A stretch of 64,000 bases of DNA from Dryomyza anilis (taxonomy: Eukaryota; Arthropoda; Insecta; Diptera; Dryomyzidae): the NCBI GenBank assembly GCA_951804985.1, contig OX638132.1:84758696-84822695 (forward strand). Direction: 5' to 3'. Both the position numbers and the translations under genes were made by a program. Of this stretch, positions 10,113-22,156 are shown piece after piece (the first letter of the stretch is position 1; every line of letters begins with the position of its first letter). Below the pieces are notes generated by a model. It was not told the origin of the DNA. It did not search any database and saw nothing but the letters and a program-made list of their open reading frames with translations.

Positions 10113-10639
10113 ATTTTCGTCTGACAGATTTTGAAAGGCCTTTAATATGGAATTATGGCAATAGAACCATAATGAACCGGATGGAAAGAAAACGATAATA
10201 TTGCATTGTCATCCAGTTGAGACAATATTTAAAATCTCAAGTCTGTAGCTCATCGCGAAGGTAGTTTAAAATCAATTACAAAATTTGTACCGAACAGACA
10301 GACAAGAAAGCAATCTAATAAAAACGTTTTTAAAAAATGGTGTGATCCGTAACGAAATTTTGAGAATATCAATGATAAATTTGTATTTTTATTTTTGTAA
10401 ACTTAAATTTTTTAGTTTACTTACATTTTAAAAAAATATGAAATCATGAGAATCGAAGTTGTGATATACCATTGGAAAGGTAATTTAATTATCAACCATT
10501 TTATTGAATACTGTGAGGAAAGTTAGTGTTAGAAAGTTATAGCCGCAAGTCTCCTTCTGGGTTTTAAAAATGGCGTATCAAACTGAGTATACCTTTGCAT
10601 TCTTAGTGTGGGTATAAAAAGTCCAGTAAAATCTGCTTA

Positions 10640-11425
10640 AAATAAATGAAATCGTTCTTGTATTTTGAAAAAAATTCGTGAAATTTATCAAATTTCGTAA
10701 AAAACACGAAAGAGCTTTCGTAAATTTATGATAAAATGACGAATATTATTTGTGTATTTTATGGAACTATTCGTTGATTTTATTTACGAAAGTCATTAGT
10801 ACATAATACGAAAAATTGTTATTAGTATTCGTAATTTATTTAATATGTTTGTATATTTTGTAGGAATTTTACGATTCTTTCGTAAAATACACGCATGCTG
10901 TGTTTAAAACAACAACAGACGATTAATTCATAAAATAGGAAATATTATGCACAGATTTGAAACTTTTTGCATCTTTGACACAAACAGTACATACATATAA
11001 CACATTTTAAAGCTGTTTGTAATTTATAACTATCTGTGTACGGTCGCGATACCACTCAAAATTAAATTCAGCTCCAAATTGCTATTGGCGCAAATGTATT
11101 TCTGAATTTACTAATTATGTACACACATGTTTCGAAAAATTCCACATACAGCCTCATAATTTACGAAAGTTTGATAAATTCGTAAAATATTTTATTCTTT
11201 TGTAAAAAAATCTTAATACAAAATAATATAACGAAAATTTCGTAATTTAAACAAAATATTTGTAATGTTGTTGTTATTTTAATTTTACGAATATTAATTC
11301 GTAATATATACGAATCGTTCGTAAAAAATATTTAGAAAAAATAGAAATTACAAATGTTTCGTATATCTACGAATTATATGTATCGTGTATATTACGAAAT
11401 AAAAAATGACAAACATATGTTTCGT
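10640..11425. repeat. two clusters of TTCGTA/TACGAA motifs
   Basis: Short motifs TTCGTAAAAT, TACGAA and CACGAA recur many times in both orientations at about 10660-10890 and 11130-11420 with a plainer segment between. The pattern resembles subterminal repeats of a DNA transposon, but I could not define ends. The rest of 10113-12390 shows no gene. Confidence 0.45.
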
Positions 11426-12394
11426 GAAATGTTCTAGAAATTATTTTTAGTGTAATTGAAGTTTTTAAAGTTTTATTTTTGAATATTTTTTGTGAATTTA
11501 TTTTATTTAGTGAAAAATTAAAAAAAATATTTTTGGTTTTCAATAATTAGAATTTTAGTAAAATTTTGAGTTTTTAGCATAAATTTAATTTACTGTGAAA
11601 TTCGGAAATTTATTGTATCTGAAATTATGCTTTTTATGAATATAGATTTGAAAAAGAATCAAAAAAAAAAGGAATTTATAATTTCTAAGTAAGTGATAAG
11701 GTCAATCTGCTCTCAAGTGCCTATTTCAAATAATATGCTCAAGTATAATCAGTACAAAAAGCGTTGCCATGATCCTTTAATTCAGCGCTTAACTCTGTTT
11801 GGAACCCACTGTACAGGACAGGGGCAGACAAATCTACTCGAATATCGTAAATTGTTGAACTAACAAATTTTGCCAAGTTACCTTACAACTTCAAACAAAC
11901 GATTTATGACCATTTAGAAAATAGAATTGAGAGGGCAGAGTACGAAGAAAATCATAGTAAAGAATTAACAACGAAAAAAATTAGCAATATTTTTTGAAAA
12001 ACAAAAGAAAAGAAGCCCCAAAAGAGAACCAAACGACCGACTAAACGACCATCCAACCAACTAACCATTCAACCATTCAAAGCCTCATCGACGCCACTTG
12101 AGCTCGAGCTCTACGCTGTTATAATTGAGTGTATCAAGTGTTTTAGCAACAACCTTGAGTTGAGATATATTCCCAAGAATCTGACAACTCATGCTGTACC
12201 ACGTTCTATGTACCACGTGTGTTCGCCCTCACCTTTCGGACGGCCAGGTCGACCAAGCATATTTAATCGACGGATTAATAAAGCGTAGTACCTACTATAC
12301 TCGTTCGATTTTTTTGTTGTCTTCCAGCCGATTGCAACACGATTCATGTGGATTAAATGCTCTTAAATTGATTGATTGTTAAAATGATGAATAG

Positions 12395-12607
12395 TCATTT
12401 TTTCCAGATTGTTTTCGGATTTCGGTCCATTGTGGGGTGGGTACTATTAGAAACGGTGCCGACGTTGGGGGGCAAAGCTGCATAATTAGTTGTATCGTAT
12501 GCAGCAATTAATTTCTGTGAAGATGAAGTGATTGGATTTGTGCGAGCACTTGTTACAGTGCTTTGTGATAACGATGATGATGATGATGACGAGGTGCACA
12601 ATGGTTG
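12395..12607 (-). other. coding-like open stretch, Ser/Thr-rich, unproven exon
   Basis: A minus-strand frame is open for about 70 codons and is less AT-rich than its surroundings. It begins with a Ser run produced by TCA/TCG repeats, then a non-repetitive part including KLIAAYDTTNYAALPP, and stops at 12397-12395. There is no ATG, and the upstream polypyrimidine stretch ending CAAAG is a weak splice acceptor with no clear downstream polyadenylation signal. It may be a terminal exon of a host gene on the minus strand or chance. Confidence 0.2.
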
Positions 12608-12822
12608 AGGCGGTCACTTTGAAATAAAAAAATAATACTAATTAGATTCAATATATAGAACAGGCTTAACTTCGCTTTATCAGCTCAACAAGCAAAATGT
12701 TTTAATCAAGGCTCGTGTGGAACTAAAAAACGGAAACCGTTCGGATACTAAAGAAATTTATGAAACTGGAACAAAAATTAGTTTCATTTTATATCTGGAA
12801 CATTCATTACAGATTTTAACTA

Positions 12823-13040
12823 CACTCAGAAAAAATCTTAGAATCAAAAGTTTTTTTTGCTATTAAAATTAAAATTAGTCAATAGTATAACTATTATTTT
12901 AACTTTAAATACCATTAAATACTAGAAAATACTGTTAAATACTATTCAATTATTTTTAAGTTTATATGAAAATTTTTATTTTTTTTGTATACTATTGAAT
13001 CAATTATTGTCCAATTGACTAATTTTTATTTTTTTGAGAA
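12823..13040. mobile_element. CACYCAGA-family MITE, diverged copy
   Basis: It starts CACTCAGAAAAAAT after TA and carries the family signature (AATAGT..TATTAAAA, ACCATTAAATACTA, TATGAAAA..GTATACTATT, CAATTATTGTCC, TATTGAC). The right end is decayed. Confidence 0.7.
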
Positions 13041-13103
13041 TTTCAAAAAATAATGCAAAACCTGATATTTATTTATCTCTATATATATTATTTCAACATC
13101 CGT

Positions 13104-13438
13104 TACAAAAAAAATATCATAAAAATAATAGTTTTTTTACTATTAAAATTAGTTTATAGGAGAAACTCTTATTTCAATCAAAAAATACCATTAAATACTA
13201 CAAAAAACTATATTTTTATGTATGAGTTTATATCAAAATATTTATCAGAAAAAATACCATAAAAATAATAGTTTTTTACAATTTAAACTAGTCACTATGT
13301 TAAAATATTATTTCAATCTGTAAATACCATTAAATTTTACAAAATTTGAGTTTATAAGACAATATATATTGTTGTATATTATTAAATCAATAATTGTCCT
13401 ATTGACAAACTTTTAATTGGATTTCAGGGGAATTCTTA
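13104..13438. mobile_element. CACYCAGA-family MITE, tandem diverged internal copies
   Basis: Two head-to-tail partial copies of the same family, sharing CATAAAAATAATAG, ACCATTAAAT and AATCAATAATTGTCCTATTG. Terminal CACYCAGA motifs are lost. Confidence 0.6.
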
Positions 13439-13804
13439 CTGAGTTTACCAAATTTCGTATTTCATACGTTCAGTATAATACGTGCTCTAAATAATATGAA
13501 CATAAAATTAGTATTTAATCTTTATAGTTTCTAGCTGGCACATAGAGCCACAGATATAACTCACAAAATTGACCGAGTTTTAGTCCAGAGAGTTCAAGGA
13601 TTAAAAAGTAGTGATAGGAAATTAAATCGTTAATTTAGACTATATCTAGATAAACTTGAAGCTCGTTAAATCTTAAATGGAGTATGGATATTTTTTTTTA
13701 TTTTGTTAGTTATTTTTGTTAGTTACTAGTTCTTTTTAATTGATCTTTTTACTAAAAGGATTAAATTGTTTTCACGAATATAGTTCGAAATTGTATTCTC
13801 TAAT
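13439..13804. other. no gene or repeat recognised
   Basis: AT-rich unique sequence between the MITE cluster and the mariner remnant. Confidence 0.6.
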
Positions 13805-14668
13805 TAAAGGGTTTTTCAATAAGAGCCGCTACAAAAGTTATTTAAATAAAACAAAAACGGTTTTGGATATCAATGAAATTCTTTATTCCCGTAAAAGTAC
13901 GTTCGATGCCATTATGTATGGAACTCGATTTCTTTTGCATGGCCACCACGGGCACGCTTGCAGAATTCCAGACGCTGAACCCAATTTTCGACGGTTTTCA
14001 AGCATACATCGGCCGATACTGCTGCAATTTCACGTTCGATATTTGTACGAAGTTCATCAATCGTCGCTGGCTTGTTGGCATAGACCATAGACTTGACATA
14101 GCCCCACAGAAATAGTCTAACGGCGTCAAATCGCACGACCGAGGCCAATCGACTGGACCCTTTCGTGAGAAAACACGTTCTCCAAACTTGGTTTCCAATA
14201 AATTGATTGTGGCCTTCGCTGTGTGGCTTGTGGCGCCGTCCTGTTGGAACCACATGTCCTCCAAGTCCATATCATCCAATTGGGGCCAACAATATTCGGT
14301 TATCATTGAACGGTAGCGATTCCCATTCACAGTAACGTGCCGGTGTTGATCATTACGGAAGAAGTACGGCCCAATGACGCCGCCGGCCCATAAACCGCAC
14401 CAAACCGTAATTTTTTCGGGATGCAATGATGACTCATGGAGTACGTGCGGATCTGACCAATAACGCATATTTTGTTTATTGACGAAGCCATTCAGCCAGA
14501 AATGAGCCTCATCGCTGAAGATGATTTTTCGAATTTTTACTACCTAATTTCGGTAGTAAATTTTAATAATTTCGACTCGTTGTTGGCTCGTATATCTTTG
14601 CATCATGAAATGGCAAACCTTACTATAGAGAAATGCCAAAAGAGCGGCAAAGAATATGCCGTTGTTTA
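13805..14668 (-). mobile_element. rosa-like mariner remnant (IS630-Tc1-mariner)
   Basis: The left end TAAAGGGTTTTTCAATAAG.. matches the ends of the MITE at 41831-42101, and 14596-14668 matches that MITE's right arm over about 75 bp, so both termini of the parent are partly preserved. The outermost part of the right TIR is missing. The transposase inside is incomplete and frameshifted, so the copy is dead. Confidence 0.85.
13912..14538 (-). pseudogene. mariner transposase, C-terminal two thirds, frameshifted
   Basis: Minus-strand translation from 14538 shows the DDE core: FSDEAHFWLNG (first Asp), WFQQDGATSHTA (second Asp), then SCDLTPLDYF. By my count the last Asp lies 41 residues after the second, fitting the DD41D rosa group known from flies. 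The frame breaks at about 14108, where DYFLWG would be expected: one base is missing, and the reading continues in another frame to the natural C-terminus ..GGHAKEIEFHT and stop at 13914-13912. The N-terminal helix-turn-helix part is absent, replaced by sequence joined directly to the right end. It once cut and joined the element at TA sites; it is now non-functional. Confidence 0.88.
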
Positions 14669-14817
14669 GAAAATAATTTTTTAAAATATGATGCCATCAA
14701 AATACCATCTTGAAATTTTGTATGAACATTTATAATAAATTGACGAAAACTTAGGATTTTTTTCAGAATTTTAAAAAGGGTCCTTTTTAAGGACATCAAT
14801 TTTGAAGTGCAAGGATA

Positions 14818-15154
14818 ATGACCACGGGCCACATGTTTCCGTTTGGAAATTACAACTTAATTTTTCTAAAAGCTTGTTCTATTAGCTTTAAAACGAGCCA
14901 TTAACGGAGTTTCTAGCATTTCTAGTTCAAGAGATATTTATATATGAACAACAGTACAAAAGTGATTTTTGGCACTTTTTTTCCAACTTTAAGCCACTGT
15001 ATCTTTGGAAGTAGTGGTCGGAAAAAATAAAAAAAAAAATGTTTAGTGCATGTCTCGATACCCTTTATCAGTTGCCAAAAGTTCATTAAGATCGAAAAGG
15101 TAAAATCTCAAATTTGACTTTTTTTTTGGTCGATTTGGTGTGGAATGGCCCGTA
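14818..15154 (+). mobile_element. GGCCATTCC-family MITE, right-hand partial copy
   Basis: Shares with the full copy at 18034-18611 the stretches ACCACGGGCCACATGTT, AAAACGAGCCAT, GTTTCTAGCATTTC, and the right terminus TGGTCGATTTGGTGTGGAAT. The left 240 bp are missing. Confidence 0.85.
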
Positions 15155-15520
15155 TACGTGCTTAGGTAAACATTTTTGGTTAAATATATATTGACATCAT
15201 GCTCAAATACATGATAATAATGTTTTCCGGCGAAAAGACTTGTGGTTTACAAAAAAAAAATCGAAATTCGGTACACCTACCCATTTGTAAATATGGGTAT
15301 CAAATGAATGGAAATTCTTCAGCGATTGAACGTTTGTAGTTATTTTCAGGATTCGTATACACTGGTGACCTATATACCAATTTGAATGGTAACTACACAT
15401 ATGTGTAGAGTATTTATAGTCGGCTTAGACCGACTATAATTTTGATAATCCTAACTATCATAATAACACCTACTTTAAAATTTCCCATGTGATCGAACCT
15501 TCCCAACTGGTTTTATTTTT
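15152..15520 (+). mobile_element. DINE-1/mini-me tail fragment
   Basis: Begins GTATACGTGCTTAGG and ends in the CCCATGTGATC..CTTCCCAACTGG tail, the same as 16032-16404. It lies directly upstream of a full copy in the same orientation, so the two make a head-to-tail pair. Confidence 0.82.
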
Positions 15521-15646
15521 ATATGTGTTTGTGTTTATGTTTGTATTTTATTTGATTAGCTTTTTGCATTTATATTTGCTATTGTTATTTTCTTTTAAAT
15601 TCCCTTTAAGTTTTTCTTTTATTTTTTTTTTGTTTTTGGTGCTTTT

Positions 15647-16404
15647 TATACCCTACACTAAGAGTGAAAGGGTATATTCAGTTTGGTACGCCGTTTGTAA
15701 CACCCAGAAGGAAGCTTCTCCGGTATGGAAAAGTATATATATTCTTGATCAGCATGACCTCCTGCGTCGATTTAGCGATGTCCGTCTGTCCGTCTGTCTG
15801 TCCGTCTGTCTGTCCGTCTGTCTGTCCGTCTGTCTGTCCGTCTGTCCGTCTGTCTGTCTGTTGAAATCCCTACTACTTTTAAAATTGAAAAGCTAGATAA
15901 ATGAAACTTAAACTCGGATTACTAATATACCTACGCTGTATGTGCGAACAAATTGGCGAGATCGGTCCATTGTGACCTATGATCCGACCACTTATGTTCA
16001 AATACCTCATATAAAATGTACATATAAAGATCAATTTTTATGTATACGTGCTTAGGTAAACTTTTTTGGTCAAATATATATTGATATCATGCTCAAATAC
16101 ATGATAATAATGTTTTCCCACGAAACTACTTGTGGTTCCCAAAAAAAAAATCGAAATTCGGTACATCTACCCACTTGTAAATATGGGTATCAAATGAAGG
16201 AAAATTCTTCAGGGATGGAAAGTTTGTAGTTATTTTCAGGATTCGTATACCCTGGTGACCTATTTACCACTTTGAATGGTAACCACACATATGTGTAGGG
16301 TATTTATAGTCGGCTTAGACCAACTATAATTTTGATAATCCTAACTATCATAATAACAGCTACTTTAAAATTTCCCATATGATCTAACTTTCCCAAGTGG
16401 TTTT
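15647..16404 (+). mobile_element. DINE-1/mini-me element, complete-looking copy
   Basis: Starts TATACCCTACACTAAGAGTG, continues through a TATATATATTC and TCGATTTAGCGATGTCC core, the GTCY microsatellite, and about 500 bp of body to CTTTCCCAAGTGG. The conserved core between a (TA)n and a (GTCY)n proto-microsatellite is the published hallmark of dipteran mini-me/DINE-1 repeats, non-autonomous elements usually classed with Helitrons. Confidence 0.88.
15780..15864 (+). repeat. (GTCY)n microsatellite of the DINE-1 copy
   Basis: About 20 tandem GTCC/GTCT units; the longest such run in the window. Open frames through it are artefacts. Confidence 0.95.
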
Positions 16405-17711
16405 ATTTTTATTTGTGTTTATGTTTGTATTTTATTTGTATAGCTTTTTGCATTTATATTTGCTATTGTTATTTTCTTTTAAATTCCCTTTAAGTTTTTC
16501 TTTTATTTTTTTACTCATTTTGGTGCTTTTTTGTTTTATTTTTTTTACTGATATTGTTTTTGATTTTGTATTTTTCTTTTGTTTTTCTTGTAAACATTGA
16601 ATGTTGTAATTTTGGCGATTTGTATTTTGGTGTTTTTGGTACCGGTCTAAAACATATGCTCAAATTAAAGTCATTGAAAACAGATAACGTTTTTTTTATA
16701 GAACCGGAACCACAGAGTATAAATTGTCATTTCCACGCACTGTTTTTATTATTTTCCAAGACATACTAAATGATATGCACTTTTTAATATTCAAAAACTC
16801 CTATAAAAACTGGTTACTTCAGTTCAGTTCATCTGTACATCACCCGAATAAGTCGTTCCGGATGTGGAACTCTTTGCGCACCAATCTAATTTATATGCAG
16901 ACACATATAGTTCATAGCACTAGATAGTTATTTCTATAAAGAGCTGCTACCGGGGAAGCTTTGCAAAGTGCTGGTTGTAAAAAAGAGTTATTACCCATTT
17001 TACTCTATTATGGAGACTCGCAGGCGACAGGTTCTCTTAAACCTAATGCATTCACGCACTTTGCCACAGACACACACACGCACACACATACACGCACACG
17101 TACTTAGAAACACCTATACTGTATAACAAAAAACACTCCAACATATATGAAAAAATGAAAATGATAATAAAAATCAACATCAACTCACGGCACTTTTCAA
17201 TTGTATTGTTAAAGTGAGTAGATAATAAAATAAGTTTTTGCACAGCATACTTTGAGGAGTTGAGCGAACATTCGTGGTCTGTCTTGTGTCATTCGTCACT
17301 ATTGTCACAAATAGCAGTAGCTACTGCATTGACAGACTTTTAAATTGCATCGAGTTTTATGTGGATTTTAGTTGGAAAAATCTATATAAAATATTTTCAC
17401 TTATTTTCAATTATTAACTACATACAGAAAGTTGATAAGTGTTATTATGGAAAACTTTGTAAACTTTTAATTAAAATAACTAAAATTTTAATGACATTTT
17501 TGTATTTCGGTTTTATTTTAATTGAATTCACAAAGTTGATAATAAAAAATGATATAATCAAGGACCATGTGGGAATCGGAACCGTTTCGATTTTTAGAAC
17601 CTGAACGTAAACCGTTATTAAGAAAATCTGTGGAATCATTTAGTTTATTATTTTTGGTTAGAATCGGAACCGATATTCCAAAAGGTTTTAGTCTTTGTAT
17701 ATAATTAACCT
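16405..17711. other. no gene seen; T-rich strip, CA-rich run
   Basis: 16405-16600 is a T-rich strip that repeats 15515-15646 almost exactly, so the pair forms part of an approximately 885-bp tandem duplication. A degenerate CA run lies at 17068-17101. The remainder is AT-rich with no recognisable gene. Confidence 0.6.
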
Positions 17712-17760
17712 GAACGAAAGGTTAGGACATATGGGAAATTTGAAGTAGGGACTTTTAATA
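17712..17760 (-). mobile_element. DINE-1 tail fragment
   Basis: GAAAGGTTAGGACATATGGG..GAAGTAGG matches the tail of the copy at 58914-59513. Confidence 0.6.
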
Positions 17761-18033
17761 GTAGGAATAATGATAACCAGAGGTCAGAGATAAAGGTTAA
17801 AATTTTCGGAGCTTCCTGAATAACTCTCACTAAATAACATTTATTAAACAAATTAGTGAGAAATCTTTATTAAATTTTCGGTTGAGGTTGAACAACGAGA
17901 AATATAAAGGATAACAAAATATATCTCTCATTAGTAATTTTTGAGAAGCTTTTGAATACACAATTCTTCATTCCGATGACTCCAAATATTTCTGGACCAC
18001 AGACTGATGGAAACTTTTGATTACAAAATTTGG

Positions 18034-18611
18034 TATATGGGCCATTCCGCACCAAATCGACCAACGGTTGGAACTCACCTTCTTCGATTTCAATGAAATT
18101 TGTGCAACTGATAAAGGGTATCAAGATATGCATTGATCAAATTTTTTTTTTATTTTTTACGCCCACTAATTTCAGAGATACAGTGGTTCAAAGTTGCGAA
18201 AAATGGGACAGAAATCACTTTTCTATGGTTGATCATATTTCAATATCTCTTAAAGTAGAAATGATATTACCACGGGCCACATGTTCAAGTTTAGAAGTTA
18301 CAACTTAATTTGTATAAAAGCTTGTTCTATAAGCTTTAAAACGAGCCATCAGCGGAGTTTCTAGCATTTCAAGTTTAAGACATATTTAAATATGAACCAC
18401 CATACAAAAGTGATTTTTGGCCAATTTTTTTGTAAATTTGAGCCACTGTATCTCTGGAAGTAATTGACGAAAAAAAAAAAAAAAAATTGGTCCTTACAAA
18501 TGGGTACCCTTTATCAGTTGCTTTATCAGTTTATCAGTTTTATTGAAATCGAAAAGGTAAAATCTCAAATTTGACTTTTTTTGGTCGATTTGGTGTGGAA
18601 TGGCCCATATA
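18034..18611. mobile_element. GGCCATTCC-family MITE, full copy of 578 bp
   Basis: TIRs TATATGGGCCATTCCGCACC (18034 on) and its complement ending at 18611 (GTGTGGAATGGCCCATATA), continuing into ACCAAATCGACCA / TGGTCGATTTGGT. No coding capacity. The partial copy at 14818-15154 proves it is a repeated family. Confidence 0.88.
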
Positions 18612-19713
18612 TGTAAATAAAACCGTAAAAGCCAAAAATATTTTTTTTAATAGAAAAAATGTTGATCGACTAAAATCATGTTTGAAAAATTAAAAAGTTT
18701 AGCAAGAGTTTAGCCCAAGCTAACGCTTAGCCCGAGTTAAAAATGAGGTCACATTCGAATAACTTCACACGATGAAACGTGAAACGAATCGTGTTAAAAT
18801 CATCTGAGAACTGTTCAATTTTCAACATGGCAGCGCCTTTGCTGTCAGTTTTAAAGTATAATTAAATATTTTTAAAATTAATATAAAAATGGAAATGCAA
18901 GCAATAAATTAGAAAAGATCAAAAGTGTTGTAGAAAATGGACGAAAAAAGGAAAGCAAATATGTTAGAACCAATTCTAATTTTACATGGACGCTCAAAAA
19001 CTAAAGGCGTTGCTCAGGAAATACAGAAATGCCGTAGAAAAGGACTGAAGGACTTTGAAAACAACTTCCAAATTAGTGTTTTGATGCTCCTAGGTTCCAA
19101 GCCGTAATTTTTGTATTTGGCTTTGTATGGTGAAAATTATTTGATATTTATTTTTTGACAAATAATGTTTAATGTAGATTAGAAAGATAGCGGCATAAAC
19201 TGCAAAGAATATCATTTTATGTTGGGAAGAGTTGTTCTCAGTTTACCCTGGGCTAAACTCGTACGGCATAAACGAAGCCAATGTTCGAAAACAACATATG
19301 TCATCAAGACAATTTATTTGATAAAAATAACAATGTTCGAAAAATTAAAAAACAAATTATTCAAAAAAAAAAAATAAATAAAACAACAATGTTCGAAAAA
19401 ATTCGTAAATGAAAATTCATTCCAATTTTCAAATTATTCGATAAAAACAACAATGCTGGAAAACAACATTTCGTCACTATCATGCCAAAGGGGCGAATGC
19501 GCAATTTTTGACATTTGCGTTTTTTTTTACATTTTTGAATGTAGTTTATCCTCAAGTATGCTGTGCCAACATCGCGTGTCATTTTGTTAAGTATTTCTAG
19601 CCACAAAAGACAAAACCAAAAGGGCGAATTTGAAAAATTGAAAATCTTGTCATGCCAAAAGGGCGAATCTTTTCGTTTTTTCGCCATAACTTTTTATTGG
19701 TATAAGATATTTT
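18612..19713. other. unique DNA with a 56-codon frame and a short inverted repeat
   Basis: GAGTTTAGCCC at 18708-18718 and GGGCTAAACTC at 19249-19259 are exact inverted copies bracketing about 550 bp, possibly decayed MITE ends. Between them an ATG-started frame, 18937-19107 plus strand, encodes 56 residues (start MDEKRKANMLEPILILHGRS), basic and not recognised. 19300-19713 is a low-complexity mix of GTTCGAAAA and GCCAAAAGGGCGAAT repeats. Confidence 0.35.
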
Positions 19714-20042
19714 TTGTCAAGATTTTCAATTTTTTTTAATTTCTTCGTTTTTTTGCTATAATTTATTGGTGCAAGATATAATAGTGGTGTTAAGGTATTA
19801 ATTGTTTGTTTTTAAAGCACCTATCGAACTGCATTATTATTTAAAAATATTTGGCCAAACATTTTTTCCTGCAAATAACAAATGGCAAATTAATGTTTGA
19901 CAAAATATTTTTAATAAATGATGCAGATCGATAGGTGGTTTAAAAACAAACAATTAATACCTCAACACCACTATTATATCTTGCACCAATAAAAAATTAT
20001 AGCAAAAAAACGAAGAAATTGGAAAAATTGAAAATCTTGTCA
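19714..20042. repeat. near-perfect hairpin repeat, arms of about 145 bp
   Basis: Left arm from CAAGATTTTCAAT (19718) through TTCTTCGTTTTTTTGC and GGTGTTAAGGTATTAATTG; right arm is its complement ending ATTGAAAATCTTG (about 20040). The loop is near 19865-19885. A foldback MITE is likely. Confidence 0.8.
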
Positions 20043-22156
20043 TGCCAAAAGGACGAATCTTTTCATTTTTTGCTATTACTCATTAATGCCATTACTATTT
20101 TATCTTGCGCTAATAAAAAGTTATATTATGAAAAACAAAAATATTTGCGTTTTGATCAGGATATAGCCTTACAAAATCCGTATTTATAATTCAGTAGGTT
20201 GTCCAAATCTAAAGATATTTTATATACGTTATAATAATTGACGAATAAACTAAAATAACAGAAAAAATTAAAGAAAATATAAATTTTTCTAATTTTTAAA
20301 GCACTTCAAACTTTAAAAATTGATTTCCCAACATTTTTAAAAATGCGCATTCACCCCTTTGACAGTGACGATATGTCATCAAACCAATTTATTCGACAAA
20401 AACAAGAATGTTCGAAAAATTAAAAAAAAAAATTAAACAAAATTGTTGGACGATAAAAACCACCATTTTCCAAAAAAAAGTCGAAAAAAAAGAATGATTG
20501 AAAAATTTTGGAAAAAAGAATTCATCACAATTTCAAATTATTCGATAAAAACAAAATTTTCAAAAAAAAATTGTTGGACGACAAATATAACGCAATGTCC
20601 GAAATCAGCATTTTCAAAAAAAAAAAATATATATATATTCGACAGTAATCAATGTTCGAAAAATGTTTTTGACGACAAAAACAACGCAACGGTCGAAATC
20701 GCCATTTTCCAAAAACAAATTTTCATGTTTCTCCAAACAACAACAAAAAATTCCCAATAAATGAGACCAATTGAACCAAAACCTATAAAATAAAGATTTT
20801 CACATAACTATCAAATAAGTACCTTTATTTTTTAAAATAAAAAGAATCTCTCAACCAAAAACCTTAATTTTTTTAAAACTTACCAAATACTTTTATTTCT
20901 TAAAATAAGAAATATCGCTCAACCAAACCGCTTTATATTTTTTGCAAAAATAATATCTCTCAGTGAAAAACCAAATGGATTTAAAGGTAAAAAGTTATTT
21001 CTGATCTGTGATATCTATTTACCATGTAGGTCCAATTTAACGCTCGATATCATTAGGAGAATGGGCCCGATATCGTGTGAATTCTCCTACTTTTCGATAT
21101 GATCTCGCTACGATATCTTAACGAATGGCATACTGAGAAGTTATTTAAAATGAAAAACAAAAAATTTAAATTTATATTTTGATATAATTTATATTTGTAT
21201 ATTTAATAGTAATAAATTTAATAATGTCGATATGCTAAAGCAAAACTAAAATCATTCGTTCCAACTTTAAACAAGCGAATTTCTTCAAAGGGGTAACATA
21301 CGTCAACTTCTACAATACGTACCAGGCACTATTCACCCCTGAGCCAGAGCCCGTCCCACGAGCCATGAGCTCTAGTACACCAGCAGAATATATTCATTCG
21401 CCGCGGATGATGCTGAATTGGTTATGGGTAAATTATGCAAAAAAAGAAGCGTAGTAGTGTCATGCAGATGTTGGCTATGCGTAGTGATATGTCTTTCAAT
21501 AACTGAAAATGTCAGAGGCGGTTCTTAAAGTCTACGCGAGAAATTTTCTCAATTAAAAAAAAATCTACGACCCGAACAAATATTTAAAAAACTAATGAAA
21601 TTTTCATACACTATAAGAATTATTTGATGATTTTGATTAAAATAAAATTATATACCTACTTAGTGATTTTATATTTATAGAATTTATAAATTTTTAAGTT
21701 CACATTTGAGCGGACCTGTTAAATTTCTAGCACATAGTGGGTATATTGTATGACTTATGTCTTATTATGAGCGCAAATACATGGCGAATGTGAGCCGTAG
21801 AAAAATTCGCGCTGCCAAATGTCACTCGTAGATAAAGGATTTCAATTTAATAAATATATTTTTTTGTTCATCTCATCTGCAGCGTAAGTTCGATGTAATG
21901 TGATGAAATTTATTTTTATCGTTCTTTATTTGATTCATGTGGTTTTTTTTTTGAAGCGATTCTGGTGCAGAGCGAATGTTGCGATTCAAGTTTTAAGTTT
22001 TCATTTTCAATATTTTGTGGGTAAACTAATCGGTTTGCATTCTTCGTAGTATTCTGAATTATTTTGTTGAATTGCTATTATTTTTTAAACTGCCTTACAT
22101 TTTGTTAATCATATTTTATATACAATTTTATATAATTTTTGCTTAAAAGTAGTTAA
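20043..22156. other. no gene supported; low-complexity then unique DNA
   Basis: 20380-20800 repeats GTTCGAAAA and AATTGTTGGACGA words. 21000-21130 contains several GATATC/CGATAT words and the inverted pair TAGGAGAA..ATTCTCCTA. 21290-21540 is GC-richer, with a short open stretch encoding KKRSSVMQMLAMRSDMSFNN, but no exon structure is visible. Confidence 0.4.

Noticed and set aside
15489..15896. Plus-strand frames ending in repeated SVCLSVCL or VCPSVCPS
   Set aside because: Translation of the GTCY microsatellite and the T-rich strip of a DINE-1 tandem.
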